From NCBI GenBank assembly GCA_014376325.1, contig JACMRP010000386.1:1-5756 (forward strand): 5,756 nt of DNA, read 5' to 3'. This document shows, one piece after another, positions 1 through 5,365 of this stretch. How positions within the stretch are numbered: position 1 is the stretch's first letter; the number at the start of each line of letters is the position of its first letter. The notes under the pieces were generated by a model. The model was not told the DNA's origin, did no database searches, and saw only the letters and a list, made by a program, of their open reading frames with translations. The stretch is from Pseudobdellovibrionaceae bacterium (lineage in GTDB: Bacteria; Bdellovibrionota; Bdellovibrionia; Bdellovibrionales; Bdellovibrionaceae). A program made the translations under genes and the position numbers.

Positions 1-115
1 CAGCCATAACTGAAGTCTGTTGCGTATTTCTAACGATTTCAAAAACATTTGATTCTACTGCTTGAGCTTGAACTGTAAGAGCCAAACCAAGAGCTGCGAT
101 GATCGCTTTAAACAT
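1..115 (-). CDS. Small secreted protein of unknown function, N-terminal part (3' end lies beyond window)
   Basis: Reading the minus strand from the ATG at 115, 38 codons stay open to the window edge, so the C-terminus is missing. The N-terminus is a typical Sec signal peptide: Lys3, a hydrophobic Ala/Leu/Ile core at about residues 4-15, and an Ala-Gln-Ala signal peptidase I site at 17-19, with cleavage expected before Val20. The mature part starts VESNVFEIVRNTQQ and matches no family I recognise. The start is well supported by AAGGAGG (127..121), five bases before the ATG. The gene lies behind ftsK on the same strand with its own promoter-like elements. ftsK is often followed by the lipoprotein carrier gene lolA, but these residues do not look like LolA. 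The product is inferred to be exported to the periplasm or beyond. The gene call is fairly sure; the function is unknown. Confidence 0.8.
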   Translation of the reverse strand, partial: MFKAIIAALGLALTVQAQAVESNVFEIVRNTQQTSVMA

Positions 116-125
116 GTTGTCCTCC

Positions 126-164
126 TTGAACGTTGTGTTTGAGACACAATCAGATCACGTTCAA
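126..164. repeat. Nested inverted repeat in promoter and leader of the secreted protein gene
   Basis: TTGAACGT (126-133) and ACGTTCAA (157-164) are perfect 8-bp complementary arms with centres 31 bp apart, close to three helical turns. Inside them TTGTGT (133-138) and ACACAA (144-149) form a second perfect 6-bp pair with a 5-base loop; the two pairs share base 133. The outer right arm sits between the proposed -35 and -10, and the outer left arm touches the ribosome site. This layout suits an operator for a dimeric regulator. No T-run follows in either direction, so it does not look like an intrinsic terminator. The function is inferred; the repeat itself is directly visible. Confidence 0.5.
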
Positions 165-176
165 AAGAGGAGTCAA
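149..176 (-). promoter_or_regulatory. Candidate sigma-70-type promoter of the small secreted protein gene
   Basis: On the minus strand TTGACT (176..171) and TCTGAT (154..149) are separated by 16 bases. They match the -35 and -10 consensus at five and four of six positions. Transcription would start near 142, giving a leader of about 27 bases that contains the AAGGAGG ribosome site. The elements begin 12 bases beyond the ftsK stop codon, so the small gene can be expressed separately from ftsK. One arm of an inverted repeat lies in the spacer. This is pattern matching only. Confidence 0.4.
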
Positions 177-187
177 GATGCAGAGGC

Positions 188-2581
188 TTAATCTCTTAAA
201 CTATTCACAAGAACTTGACGCGGCTTGCTGCCATTAGCTGGTCCCACAACGCCTTCTTTCTCAAACAATTCGATGATCCTTGCGGCGCGTGGATATCCCA
301 AACGAAATTTTCTTTGAATGAGTGATGCGCTGACTTCTTTTAAATCTGCGGCCCAAGATAATATTTCGTCGTAACGTTCATCATGTTCGTCTTCAAAATT
401 TCCGCCTGCAGAATCGCCATCGCCGCTAGCGCCGCCGCCCCCTGCAAATCCATCGAGAGCTTTCATCGCGAGCGGATCGAATTCAGGTTCGGCTTGATCA
501 GACCAGAATTTTGCAACCGCATTAATTTCGGCGTCTTTCAGGAAGGGCCCATGATGACGCATTGGTTTTGAAACGCCCGGTGCCAAGAAGAGCATGTCTC
601 CATTTGCTAAGAGTCGCTCCGCTCCCATTTCATCAAGAATAATACGCGAATCCATTTTACCCGCGACCTTAAAACTAATTCGACCCGGGATATTTGTTTT
701 GATGAGACCGGTTACAACTTCTTTCCGTGGCGACTGCATCGCCAGCATCAAATGTATTCCGCAAGCTCGGGCCATCTGCGCAAGGCGAATGATCGTTTGC
801 TCCACGTTTACTTTGTCGACTGCCATTAAATCCGCGAACTCTTCCACCACGATCATGATGTACGGTTGCGGCGTGTAGTAATATTGTTCGAGCTTTGCGA
901 TGCCCTGATTTTCTAACTCTTGGTTAAATCTTTCGTGTTCCGCAATTTTATCTAACGGAAGATTACTGACCATTTCGTTAAACTCTTCCAACTTACGGGC
1001 ACCGAACTTAGACATGGATTTATTTCTTTTTTCCATTTCTTTGACGGCCCAACGAAGCGCAGAGACCGCTTTCTTAGGGTCGGTCACCGGAGGCATAATC
1101 AGATGCGGAACATGAGCAAATGCTGCTAAATCCACTTGTTTTGGATCGACCAAAATCAGCCGTAACGTTTTTGGTGAATGTTTAAATAACATTCCAGTAA
1201 TCGAGGAAACCGTGAAAACTGACTTTCCAGATCCCGTTGTGCCCGCGACCAGAAGATGTGGCATTTTGCGGAGATCCACAATCCGCGGCTCTCCATTGGC
1301 CTGTTTGCCAAGAGCGATTGGCAACTTCATGTCTTCATGCCAAAAACTATCTTCGGCGAGCATATCTTTTAAGTAGACCGTTTCCCGCTGGGCATTCGAA
1401 GTTTCGATTCCAACGACGTCTCGGCCCGGAATCGGCGCGATAATACGAAGCGACTCGCTACTGAGCGCCAACGACAGATCATCTGCAAGCTCCGTGATTT
1501 TGCTGAGCTTGACGTCGGCGTTCGGTTTAAACTCAAACATCGTAACGGCGGGTCCCGGTTTAACGGCCATAATCTGACCTTCGACATTAAACTGTTTGAG
1601 CTTATCTACAAGAAGTTCGGCCTTACGGCGTATTTCTTTTTCATCGACCTTGATACGAGTCGCGGGCGGATCTTCCAACAGAGAAAGCTTCGGCATTTGC
1701 CAATTTGCCACCTTTTGCGGAACGCGGGTTTTCAGAACGACTTTGCGTCTTTCATCTTTTTTAGCGACGATGAATTCGCTTTTCTCTTCGATTTCTTCTT
1801 CGGCGTTATCTTCTTGGTCTTCATCAGCTTCATCGTTGAAGTTGAGCTTTTTAGCAGACGCAAAGTCTGAAGACTTTTCCACAAAGCCTTCGCTCTTCAT
1901 CGTGAAGAATCCTTTGGCGGCAGAAGGCTCTTTTGTTTCTTCGGACTTGACTGTCTTATCTAGCTTTTTGATTTTTTTCTTAGTGGGGTCTTTTGCAAAC
2001 ATCTTTTTAAATCCCGCAAAAAACTTCCAACCCGCGATCACGTCATAAAGTTCAACCGGCGACTTAACTAATTCTTTCACGGTTTTTTCAGAGTAGAAAA
2101 CGATTAATACTGCAGATAAACTCCACAAGACCACTTGAACGCCGGCGTAATTAAATGCGCGCAACAGAGCTTGTGAAATTCCTAAGCCAAGCAGGCCGCC
2201 TAAATAAATCTGTCGGGCAAAAATCTTTTGATCAGGCAAATAAAGCGCCAGAAGACTGGAAAGGTTGATGATTAACAAAAGTCCCCAGATAAATCGGATG
2301 TTTTTAAGATCAACTTCTTCTCGACGAAAACCTGAATAGGCCATCTTTAAAAAGCCTGCCACAAGTAACCAAGATGTCATCCCGAAGAACTGGTAAAGCA
2401 AATCTGATAAAAAGCTGCCAACGATTCCGCAGTAGTTATTCGCCTTCAGGCCTTGCCCCAATGAGTTAAGTGAAGGGTCCATGGGGCTAAAACTCGCCAG
2501 TGCCAAGGCAAGGAAGCAAGCAAATCCAAGGAACGAGATAGCAAACAGATCATGACGGAATTTTTTTAAAATAAGGTTCAT
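188..2581 (-). CDS. ftsK: FtsK/SpoIIIE-type DNA translocase
   Basis: This is a septum-located, membrane-anchored hexameric ATPase that pumps double-stranded DNA to clear and resolve chromosome termini during division. The 797 residues show the full family plan. The membrane domain has TM segments at about 12-32, 51-79, 95-114 and 124-163 (the last may be one or two helices), with the typical SPMDPSLNS loop after TM1. A charged linker covers about 165-300 and has an acidic patch at 249-268. The alpha/beta motor follows from about 310: Walker A GTTGSGKS at 447-454, DPK at 479-481, the Walker B region at 574-586, and the QMARACGIHL to GDMLF core at 602-665. A Gly-rich spacer (711-728) leads to the gamma winged helix at about 735-797 (RKFRLGYPRAARIIE), the DNA-orienting domain. 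Oddities: Walker B reads VVEEF where the family usually has VDEF or IDEL, and the usual ATQRPS reads AMQSPR. The ATG at 2581 has no clear Shine-Dalgarno site, but an in-frame stop at 2593..2591 leaves no upstream start, and later starts would cut TM1. Confidence 0.96.
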   Translation of the reverse strand: MNLILKKFRHDLFAISFLGFACFLALALASFSPMDPSLNSLGQGLKANNYCGIVGSFLSDLLYQFFGMTSWLLVAGFLKMAYSGFRREEVDLKNIRFIWGLLLIINLSSLLALYLPDQKIFARQIYLGGLLGLGISQALLRAFNYAGVQVVLWSLSAVLIVFYSEKTVKELVKSPVELYDVIAGWKFFAGFKKMFAKDPTKKKIKKLDKTVKSEETKEPSAAKGFFTMKSEGFVEKSSDFASAKKLNFNDEADEDQEDNAEEEIEEKSEFIVAKKDERRKVVLKTRVPQKVANWQMPKLSLLEDPPATRIKVDEKEIRRKAELLVDKLKQFNVEGQIMAVKPGPAVTMFEFKPNADVKLSKITELADDLSLALSSESLRIIAPIPGRDVVGIETSNAQRETVYLKDMLAEDSFWHEDMKLPIALGKQANGEPRIVDLRKMPHLLVAGTTGSGKSVFTVSSITGMLFKHSPKTLRLILVDPKQVDLAAFAHVPHLIMPPVTDPKKAVSALRWAVKEMEKRNKSMSKFGARKLEEFNEMVSNLPLDKIAEHERFNQELENQGIAKLEQYYYTPQPYIMIVVEEFADLMAVDKVNVEQTIIRLAQMARACGIHLMLAMQSPRKEVVTGLIKTNIPGRISFKVAGKMDSRIILDEMGAERLLANGDMLFLAPGVSKPMRHHGPFLKDAEINAVAKFWSDQAEPEFDPLAMKALDGFAGGGGASGDGDSAGGNFEDEHDERYDEILSWAADLKEVSASLIQRKFRLGYPRAARIIELFEKEGVVGPANGSKPRQVLVNSLRD

Positions 2582-2608
2582 TACAAAAATTTACAGGATC
2601 TACGTCAA
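2580..2608 (-). promoter_or_regulatory. Promoter-like elements overlapping the ftsK start codon
   Basis: On the minus strand TTGACG (2608..2603) and TGTAAT (2585..2580) each match the sigma-70 consensus at five of six positions with an ideal 17-base spacer. The -10 element overlaps the ATG of ftsK (2581..2579), so a transcript from it would begin inside the gene, near 2573, and lack that ATG. A second AT-rich element, TAAATT (2593..2588), could instead start a transcript at or very near the ATG, though its -35 match is poor. Which one acts, if either, cannot be settled from sequence. Confidence 0.35.
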
Positions 2609-2751
2609 TAGGGGAAGCTCTGGGGGACCAGCCTTGACTTTAGGATATGGTCTGGGCACATAGAGCCAAGTTAAAAAGCAGTGGCGTGACGATAAAGCTT
2701 GCGCTCACGCACCAACACAGGCTTGCTCCAGGCAAGACAAGGGTCCAGGAA
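2582..2751. other. Divergent ftsK-queE intergenic region with queE leader
   Basis: These 170 bases separate the divergent ftsK and queE starts. The half next to queE can fold: GCGTGA (2684-2689) pairs with TCACGC (2705-2710), and CTTGC (2722-2726) pairs with GCAAG (2732-2736) just before the ribosome site. On the plus strand a TTGACT (2634-2639) resembles a -35 element but no good -10 follows at normal spacing. The leader feeds a 7-deazaguanine gene, so a preQ1 riboswitch was considered, but I could not find the preQ1-I layout of a stem followed by an A-rich pseudoknot tail. No convincing gene is present here. Confidence 0.4.
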
Positions 2752-3402
2752 ATGCAAAATGATCTTCTGAAGATCAACGAAATCTTTTATAGCATTCAGG
2801 GCGAAACCAGTTACGTTGGCAACCCGACCGTTTTTGTGCGCACGACAGCGTGCAATCTTCGCTGTACCTATTGCGATACGAAGTATTCTTATTACGAAGG
2901 TGAAAATCAATCCCTCGCCGAAATCCTGAACGTTATAGAATCTCACAAAACTAAATACGTTTGCATTACTGGCGGCGAACCTTTGCTACAAAAGCCTGTT
3001 CACGATTTAATAAAGACGCTTTGCGATCAGAATTTTTTAGTGTCACTTGAAACAAGCGGCTCAAAAAATATTCGCACCGTTGACCCGCGCGTAAAGATAA
3101 TCTTAGACGTAAAAACTCCAGACAGCGGCGCCGCGGATTCGTTCTTAATGGAGAATCTTTCATTCACAAATCAGAGTACAGAATTTAAATTTGTGATCTG
3201 TTCTGAAAAAGATTTTGAGTGGTCAGAAGAATTCTGTCGTCAACATGATTTATTTGAAAAACAAGTCGTTTTATACAGCCCATCATTCGGCCAAATATCT
3301 GAACGCTGGTTGGCAGAAAAGATTTTGCAAAAAAATTCATCTGCAAGGTTGCAATTGCAACTGCATAAGTATATTTGGTCTCCAGAAAAACGCGGAGTTT
3401 AG
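2752..3402 (+). CDS. queE: 7-carboxy-7-deazaguanine synthase (radical SAM)
   Basis: QueE is a radical S-adenosylmethionine enzyme that contracts the ring of 6-carboxytetrahydropterin to 7-carboxy-7-deazaguanine, the shared precursor of tRNA queuosine and other 7-deazaguanines. With the ATG at 2752 the protein has 216 residues, a normal size. Visible signatures are the N-terminal NEIFYSIQGE at 9-18; the iron-sulfur ligands Cys34, Cys38 and Cys41 in CNLRCTYCDT; GGEPL at 74-78, typical for SAM binding; ETSG at 100-103; DVKTPDSG at 119-126; and the C-terminal LQLHKYIWSPEKRGV. The open frame extends back to an ATG at 2647, but those 35 residues have no family counterpart. AAGGG (2739-2743), eight bases before 2752, can serve as ribosome site and puts the start close to the conserved motif, as in other QueE proteins. 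It is the first gene of the rightward set; no other queuosine gene is in the window, so partners such as QueC and QueD would be elsewhere. Confidence 0.93.
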   Translation: MQNDLLKINEIFYSIQGETSYVGNPTVFVRTTACNLRCTYCDTKYSYYEGENQSLAEILNVIESHKTKYVCITGGEPLLQKPVHDLIKTLCDQNFLVSLETSGSKNIRTVDPRVKIILDVKTPDSGAADSFLMENLSFTNQSTEFKFVICSEKDFEWSEEFCRQHDLFEKQVVLYSPSFGQISERWLAEKILQKNSSARLQLQLHKYIWSPEKRGV

Positions 3403-3407
3403 TCAAC

Positions 3408-3460
3408 CGCTGGCAACGATCGGTGTATTTGTAAAATGCACGATACTGAGGTCGCCAGCG
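3408..3460. repeat. Inverted repeat between queE and fis
   Basis: CGCTGGC (3408-3414) and GCCAGCG (3454-3460) are perfect 7-bp complementary arms, G+C-rich against AT-rich surroundings, separated by 39 bases. A short local hairpin GTCG (3451-3454) / CGAC (3459-3462) uses the same right arm and so competes with the long pairing. The arms bracket the candidate fis promoter. There is no T-run after either structure. It may be a regulator site or an RNA switch in read-through transcript from queE; the role is inferred. Confidence 0.4.
3410..3437 (+). promoter_or_regulatory. Candidate promoter of the fis-like gene
   Basis: CTGGCA (3410-3415, four of six to the -35 consensus) and TAAAAT (3432-3437, five of six to the -10) are separated by 16 bases. 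Transcription would begin near 3444, giving a leader of about 47 bases before the fis ATG. The 88-base gap between queE and fis is long enough for a separate promoter. The -35 overlaps the left arm of the inverted repeat in this gap, which would allow repression by a bound factor. Sequence match only. Confidence 0.3.
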
Positions 3461-3490
3461 ACATTCAGCTAACACACAATTGGGAGTTCC

Positions 3491-3790
3491 ATGACGCCGA
3501 GCCTGAACAGTTCTGATAATCTTTTTGTCGCAAATCTTCAATCTGTGAGCCTCGAAAAGCTAGTGAAGAGCAAGCTTGAAGTTTTATTTGCACAGCAAAA
3601 GGAAGCCCAAGTTGAATTGAATGGTCTTTACAATGTTGTTATCGAACAGGTTGAAAAACCACTGCTAGAGCTAGCTTTGCGCGCCTACAACGGCAACCAG
3701 GTCAAAACCGCACAAATGCTCGGCATCAATCGCAATACTTTGAAAAAGAAAATCGACAATTACAAAATCCGTGTTAAAAAAAATAACTAG
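3491..3790 (+). CDS. fis: Fis-like DNA-binding protein
   Basis: The 99 residues match the size and layout of Fis, the homodimeric nucleoid protein that bends DNA and regulates transcription, recombination and replication origins. After a variable N-terminus, helices at about 20-38 and 44-66 correspond to the dimer core (LYNVVIEQVEKPLLELAL resembles LYELVLAEVEQPLLDMVM of E. coli Fis). The C-terminal helix-turn-helix covers about 68-91: GNQVKTAQMLGINRNTLKKK, nearly the same as E. coli [20 protein letters not shown], with the DNA-contacting Asn80, Arg81, Thr83 and Lys85-87 region intact. A short basic tail follows. The N-terminal arm that contacts site-specific invertases in E. coli is not clearly conserved. 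GGGAG (3482-3486), four bases before the ATG, supports the start. It lies 88 bases after queE and 38 before dnaB. A stand-alone helix-turn-helix derived from an NtrC-type regulator is the alternative, but the length and dimer-core match favour Fis. Confidence 0.85.
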   Translation: MTPSLNSSDNLFVANLQSVSLEKLVKSKLEVLFAQQKEAQVELNGLYNVVIEQVEKPLLELALRAYNGNQVKTAQMLGINRNTLKKKIDNYKIRVKKNN

Positions 3791-3796
3791 CTAGTT
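3785..3796. repeat. 12-bp perfect palindrome at the fis stop codon
   Basis: AACTAGCTAGTT reads the same on both strands and contains the fis TAG stop. It is flanked by an A-run on the left and a T-run (3795-3799) on the right, so RNA could fold into a short AT-rich hairpin followed by U residues. That stem has few G:C pairs and would be weak as a terminator. It may slightly reduce read-through into dnaB or bind a dimeric protein. It may also be chance. Confidence 0.3.
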
Positions 3797-3816
3797 TTTA
3801 GAATCTGTTGCGTCTC

Positions 3817-3824
3817 GAGGGGGG
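3817..3824 (+). promoter_or_regulatory. Ribosome binding site that fixes the dnaB start
   Basis: GAGGGGGG lies four bases before the GTG at 3829; its GAGG core is eight bases from that codon. The only earlier in-frame start, a TTG at 3808, lies upstream of this site and has no comparable purine stretch. The site therefore selects GTG 3829. Confidence 0.75.
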
Positions 3825-3828
3825 TCTT

Positions 3829-5250
3829 GTGAGCACGCGTATCCCGCCTCAGCATTTAGAGGCTGAACAGTCTATTATTGGTGGCTTGATGTTAGATCAT
3901 GAAGCCTTCGACCAGGTCGCAGACTTGATTGAAACGGCCGACTTCTACAAGCCAGCCCATCAAAAAATCTACCAAGCAATTAAAGAACTCCATACAAAAG
4001 CTCAGCCCATCGATATCATCACGGTGACGAACTTGCTTCAGGCAAAAGATGAGCTCGAAGTTTCTGGCGGCCCCGAGTATCTCGTGAGCCTTTTGGATAA
4101 AACTATTTCTGCCGCAAACATTCAGACTCACGCGGGCATTGTCCGCGAAAAGTCATTGTTACGACGCTTGATTTCAACAAGCTCGGGGTTGATTGAGCGC
4201 GCGTATAGCCAAGACTATACAGATATTGAAAGTCTAATCGACCAGGCCGAAGCCGAAGTGTTGAAGGTCGGCGAAACCAAATCCAAACAGGGTTTGGTCG
4301 GATCGATGGAAATCGTCAAATCTAGCATCGAAAAAATCGAAGAGCTTTTCAAACGTAAGACCGACATCACCGGTTTGGCGACGGGCTTTGCTGAAATGGA
4401 TAAAATGACTGCCGGATTGCACCCTGGCGAACTCACCATCATCGCCGCCCGTCCTTCGATGGGTAAGACGGCCTTTAGCTTGAACATCGCTCAGCACGCG
4501 GTTCTGCGGCTAAAGAAGACGGTTGCGTATTTCTCTCTTGAGATGGGCAAAGAGTCGATGATGATGCGTTTACTTTCTGCCGAAGCCAAAGTCAGTATGG
4601 GAGAAATCAGAACGGGTCGTATCCAAGATTCTTCTTGGCCTAAACTGATCAGCGCTGCGGGCGCCCTCAGTGAAGCCGGTCTTTTTATCGATGACACTCC
4701 CGGTATCAGTCCGTTCGAGATCCGTGCGCGCTGTCGCCGGTTGAAAGCACAGCATGGCCTAGACATGGTTATGATCGATTACCTTCAGTTAATGGATCTA
4801 AAACAAAAAGTTGAAAGCCGCGAGCGTGCCGTTTCCGAGATTTCTAAGGCCCTCAAAACCATTTCCAAAGAATTACAAATTCCGGTCATTGCGCTCGCGC
4901 AGTTAAATCGGGGAGTTGAAGGTCGTTCGGATCGTCGCCCGATGTTGTCAGATCTACGTGAGTCCGGATCGATCGAGCAAGATGCGGACGTTATCATGCT
5001 GCTGTATCGTGATGACTATTACGACAAAGAAGATCCAGACAAACAGGGTCACGCCGAAGTCATTATCGGCAAACAGCGGAATGGTGCGACCGGCACAATC
5101 AAGCTTCGTTTCGATGCGAAGTACTCTCGTTTCCGCGATCCAGATCCAGAATCGGTGGGGCATTCTGGCCACTCGATGGCGTCACCTCAGGGAGCTCCTC
5201 CACCGATGCCAGGTAAGCCTCGCAACTTCGCACCTGGAGCCAATTCTTAA
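3829..5250 (+). CDS. dnaB: Replicative DNA helicase DnaB
   Basis: DnaB is the hexameric 5'-3' helicase that unwinds the replication fork and recruits DnaG primase. From GTG 3829 the protein has 473 residues, close to the 471 of E. coli. The N-terminal domain (about 5-105) opens with IPPQHLEAEQSIIGG, typical of DnaB. A linker helix at about 160-180 precedes the RecA-like motor: TGLATGFAEMD at 181-191, Walker A region ARPSMGKT at 207-214, the SLEM motif at 236-239, Walker B MVMID with Asp317, the IALAQLNRGVEGR stretch at 354-366 with Gln358, the LSDLRESGSIEQDAD motif at 373-387, and the arginine-finger region KQRNGATG at 415-422. The last 35 or so residues are Pro/Gly/Ser-rich and probably disordered. 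No intein interrupts the gene, although DnaB is a common intein host. It follows fis by 38 bases and may be co-transcribed with it. A 7-bp inverted repeat spans its stop codon. Confidence 0.97.
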   Translation: MSTRIPPQHLEAEQSIIGGLMLDHEAFDQVADLIETADFYKPAHQKIYQAIKELHTKAQPIDIITVTNLLQAKDELEVSGGPEYLVSLLDKTISAANIQTHAGIVREKSLLRRLISTSSGLIERAYSQDYTDIESLIDQAEAEVLKVGETKSKQGLVGSMEIVKSSIEKIEELFKRKTDITGLATGFAEMDKMTAGLHPGELTIIAARPSMGKTAFSLNIAQHAVLRLKKTVAYFSLEMGKESMMMRLLSAEAKVSMGEIRTGRIQDSSWPKLISAAGALSEAGLFIDDTPGISPFEIRARCRRLKAQHGLDMVMIDYLQLMDLKQKVESRERAVSEISKALKTISKELQIPVIALAQLNRGVEGRSDRRPMLSDLRESGSIEQDADVIMLLYRDDYYDKEDPDKQGHAEVIIGKQRNGATGTIKLRFDAKYSRFRDPDPESVGHSGHSMASPQGAPPPMPGKPRNFAPGANS

Positions 5251-5257
5251 GCTCCAG
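5234..5257 (+). terminator. Hairpin spanning the dnaB stop codon, possible weak terminator
   Basis: CTGGAGC (5234-5240) and GCTCCAG (5251-5257) form a perfect 7-bp G+C-rich stem with a 10-base loop holding the TAA stop. The following bases (ACCTTGGCC) contain no U-run, so it is not a standard intrinsic terminator. It could stabilise the 3' end, slow the polymerase or support factor-dependent termination. The pairing is certain; the role is inferred. Confidence 0.35.
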
Positions 5258-5316
5258 ACCTTGGCCTAAATCCTATCGAACAATAATCATTTCATTGAGT
5301 TCCTGCTAACCGATTG

Positions 5317-5338
5317 CTTGAATGAGTTTGTCATCAAG
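5317..5338 (+). other. Hairpin in the dnaB-downstream gap, upstream of the 63-residue gene
   Basis: CTTG (5317-5320) pairs with CAAG (5335-5338) and ATGA (5322-5325) with TCAT (5331-5334), giving eight base pairs interrupted by one bulged A, with a 5-base loop. An overlapping alternative pairs TTGTC (5328-5332) with GACAA (5338-5342). No T-run follows. It lies 28 bases before the start of the next gene, so it may be a leader element or an RNA processing site between dnaB and that gene. The 115-base gap otherwise shows only weak promoter-like words, such as AATAAT at 5282-5287 without a good -35. Confidence 0.3.
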
Positions 5339-5355
5339 ACAATCCCACGAAGCAT

Positions 5356-5360
5356 GGAGG
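5356..5360 (+). promoter_or_regulatory. Ribosome binding site that fixes the start of the 63-residue gene
   Basis: GGAGG lies five bases before the ATG at 5366, an ideal distance. The open frame runs back to a TTG at 5318, which has no ribosome site. This site therefore shortens the product from 79 to 63 residues. Confidence 0.8.
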
Positions 5361-5365
5361 CTACA

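Noticed and set aside
594..878. 94-codon plus-strand open frame
   Set aside because: It lies opposite the conserved motor core of ftsK; its length is explained by lack of stops in the antisense of a constrained gene.
1875..1883. DnaA-box-like TTTTCCACA
   Set aside because: A single 9-mer with one mismatch to TTATCCACA inside the ftsK coding sequence, with no cluster or AT-rich unwinding element nearby; the presence of dnaB does not imply an origin.
1596..2048. 150-codon plus-strand open frame rich in Ser, Phe and Leu
   Set aside because: It is antisense to the Lys/Glu-rich linker of ftsK, whose codons give Ser/Phe/Leu in reverse. No ribosome site or family features were seen.
2634..2664. 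Plus-strand queE promoter from TTGACT at 2634
   Set aside because: Good -35 match, but the bases at 16 to 19 spacing (such as CACATA or CATAGA) are poor -10 elements.
2647..2751. 35-residue N-terminal extension of QueE
   Set aside because: The residues have no QueE counterpart, no ribosome site precedes 2647, and the family start fits ATG 2752.
2647..2751. preQ1 riboswitch in the queE leader
   Set aside because: Such elements control queuosine genes in some bacteria, but I could not find the preQ1-I stem with an A-rich pseudoknot tail. Small hairpins alone are not enough. A covariance-model search (Infernal with Rfam preQ1 models) would settle it.
3215..3472. 85-codon plus-strand open frame overlapping the queE 3' end
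   Set aside because: It is out of frame with queE, whose C-terminal motif is intact, and shows no family features.
3185..3541. 118-codon minus-strand open frame across the queE end and fis start
   Set aside because: It is antisense to two well supported genes, has a composition heavy in Arg, Cys and Thr, and shows no recognisable motif.
5318..5365. 16-residue N-terminal extension of the 63-residue gene starting at TTG
   Set aside because: No ribosome site precedes the TTG, while GGAGG sits five bases before ATG 5366.
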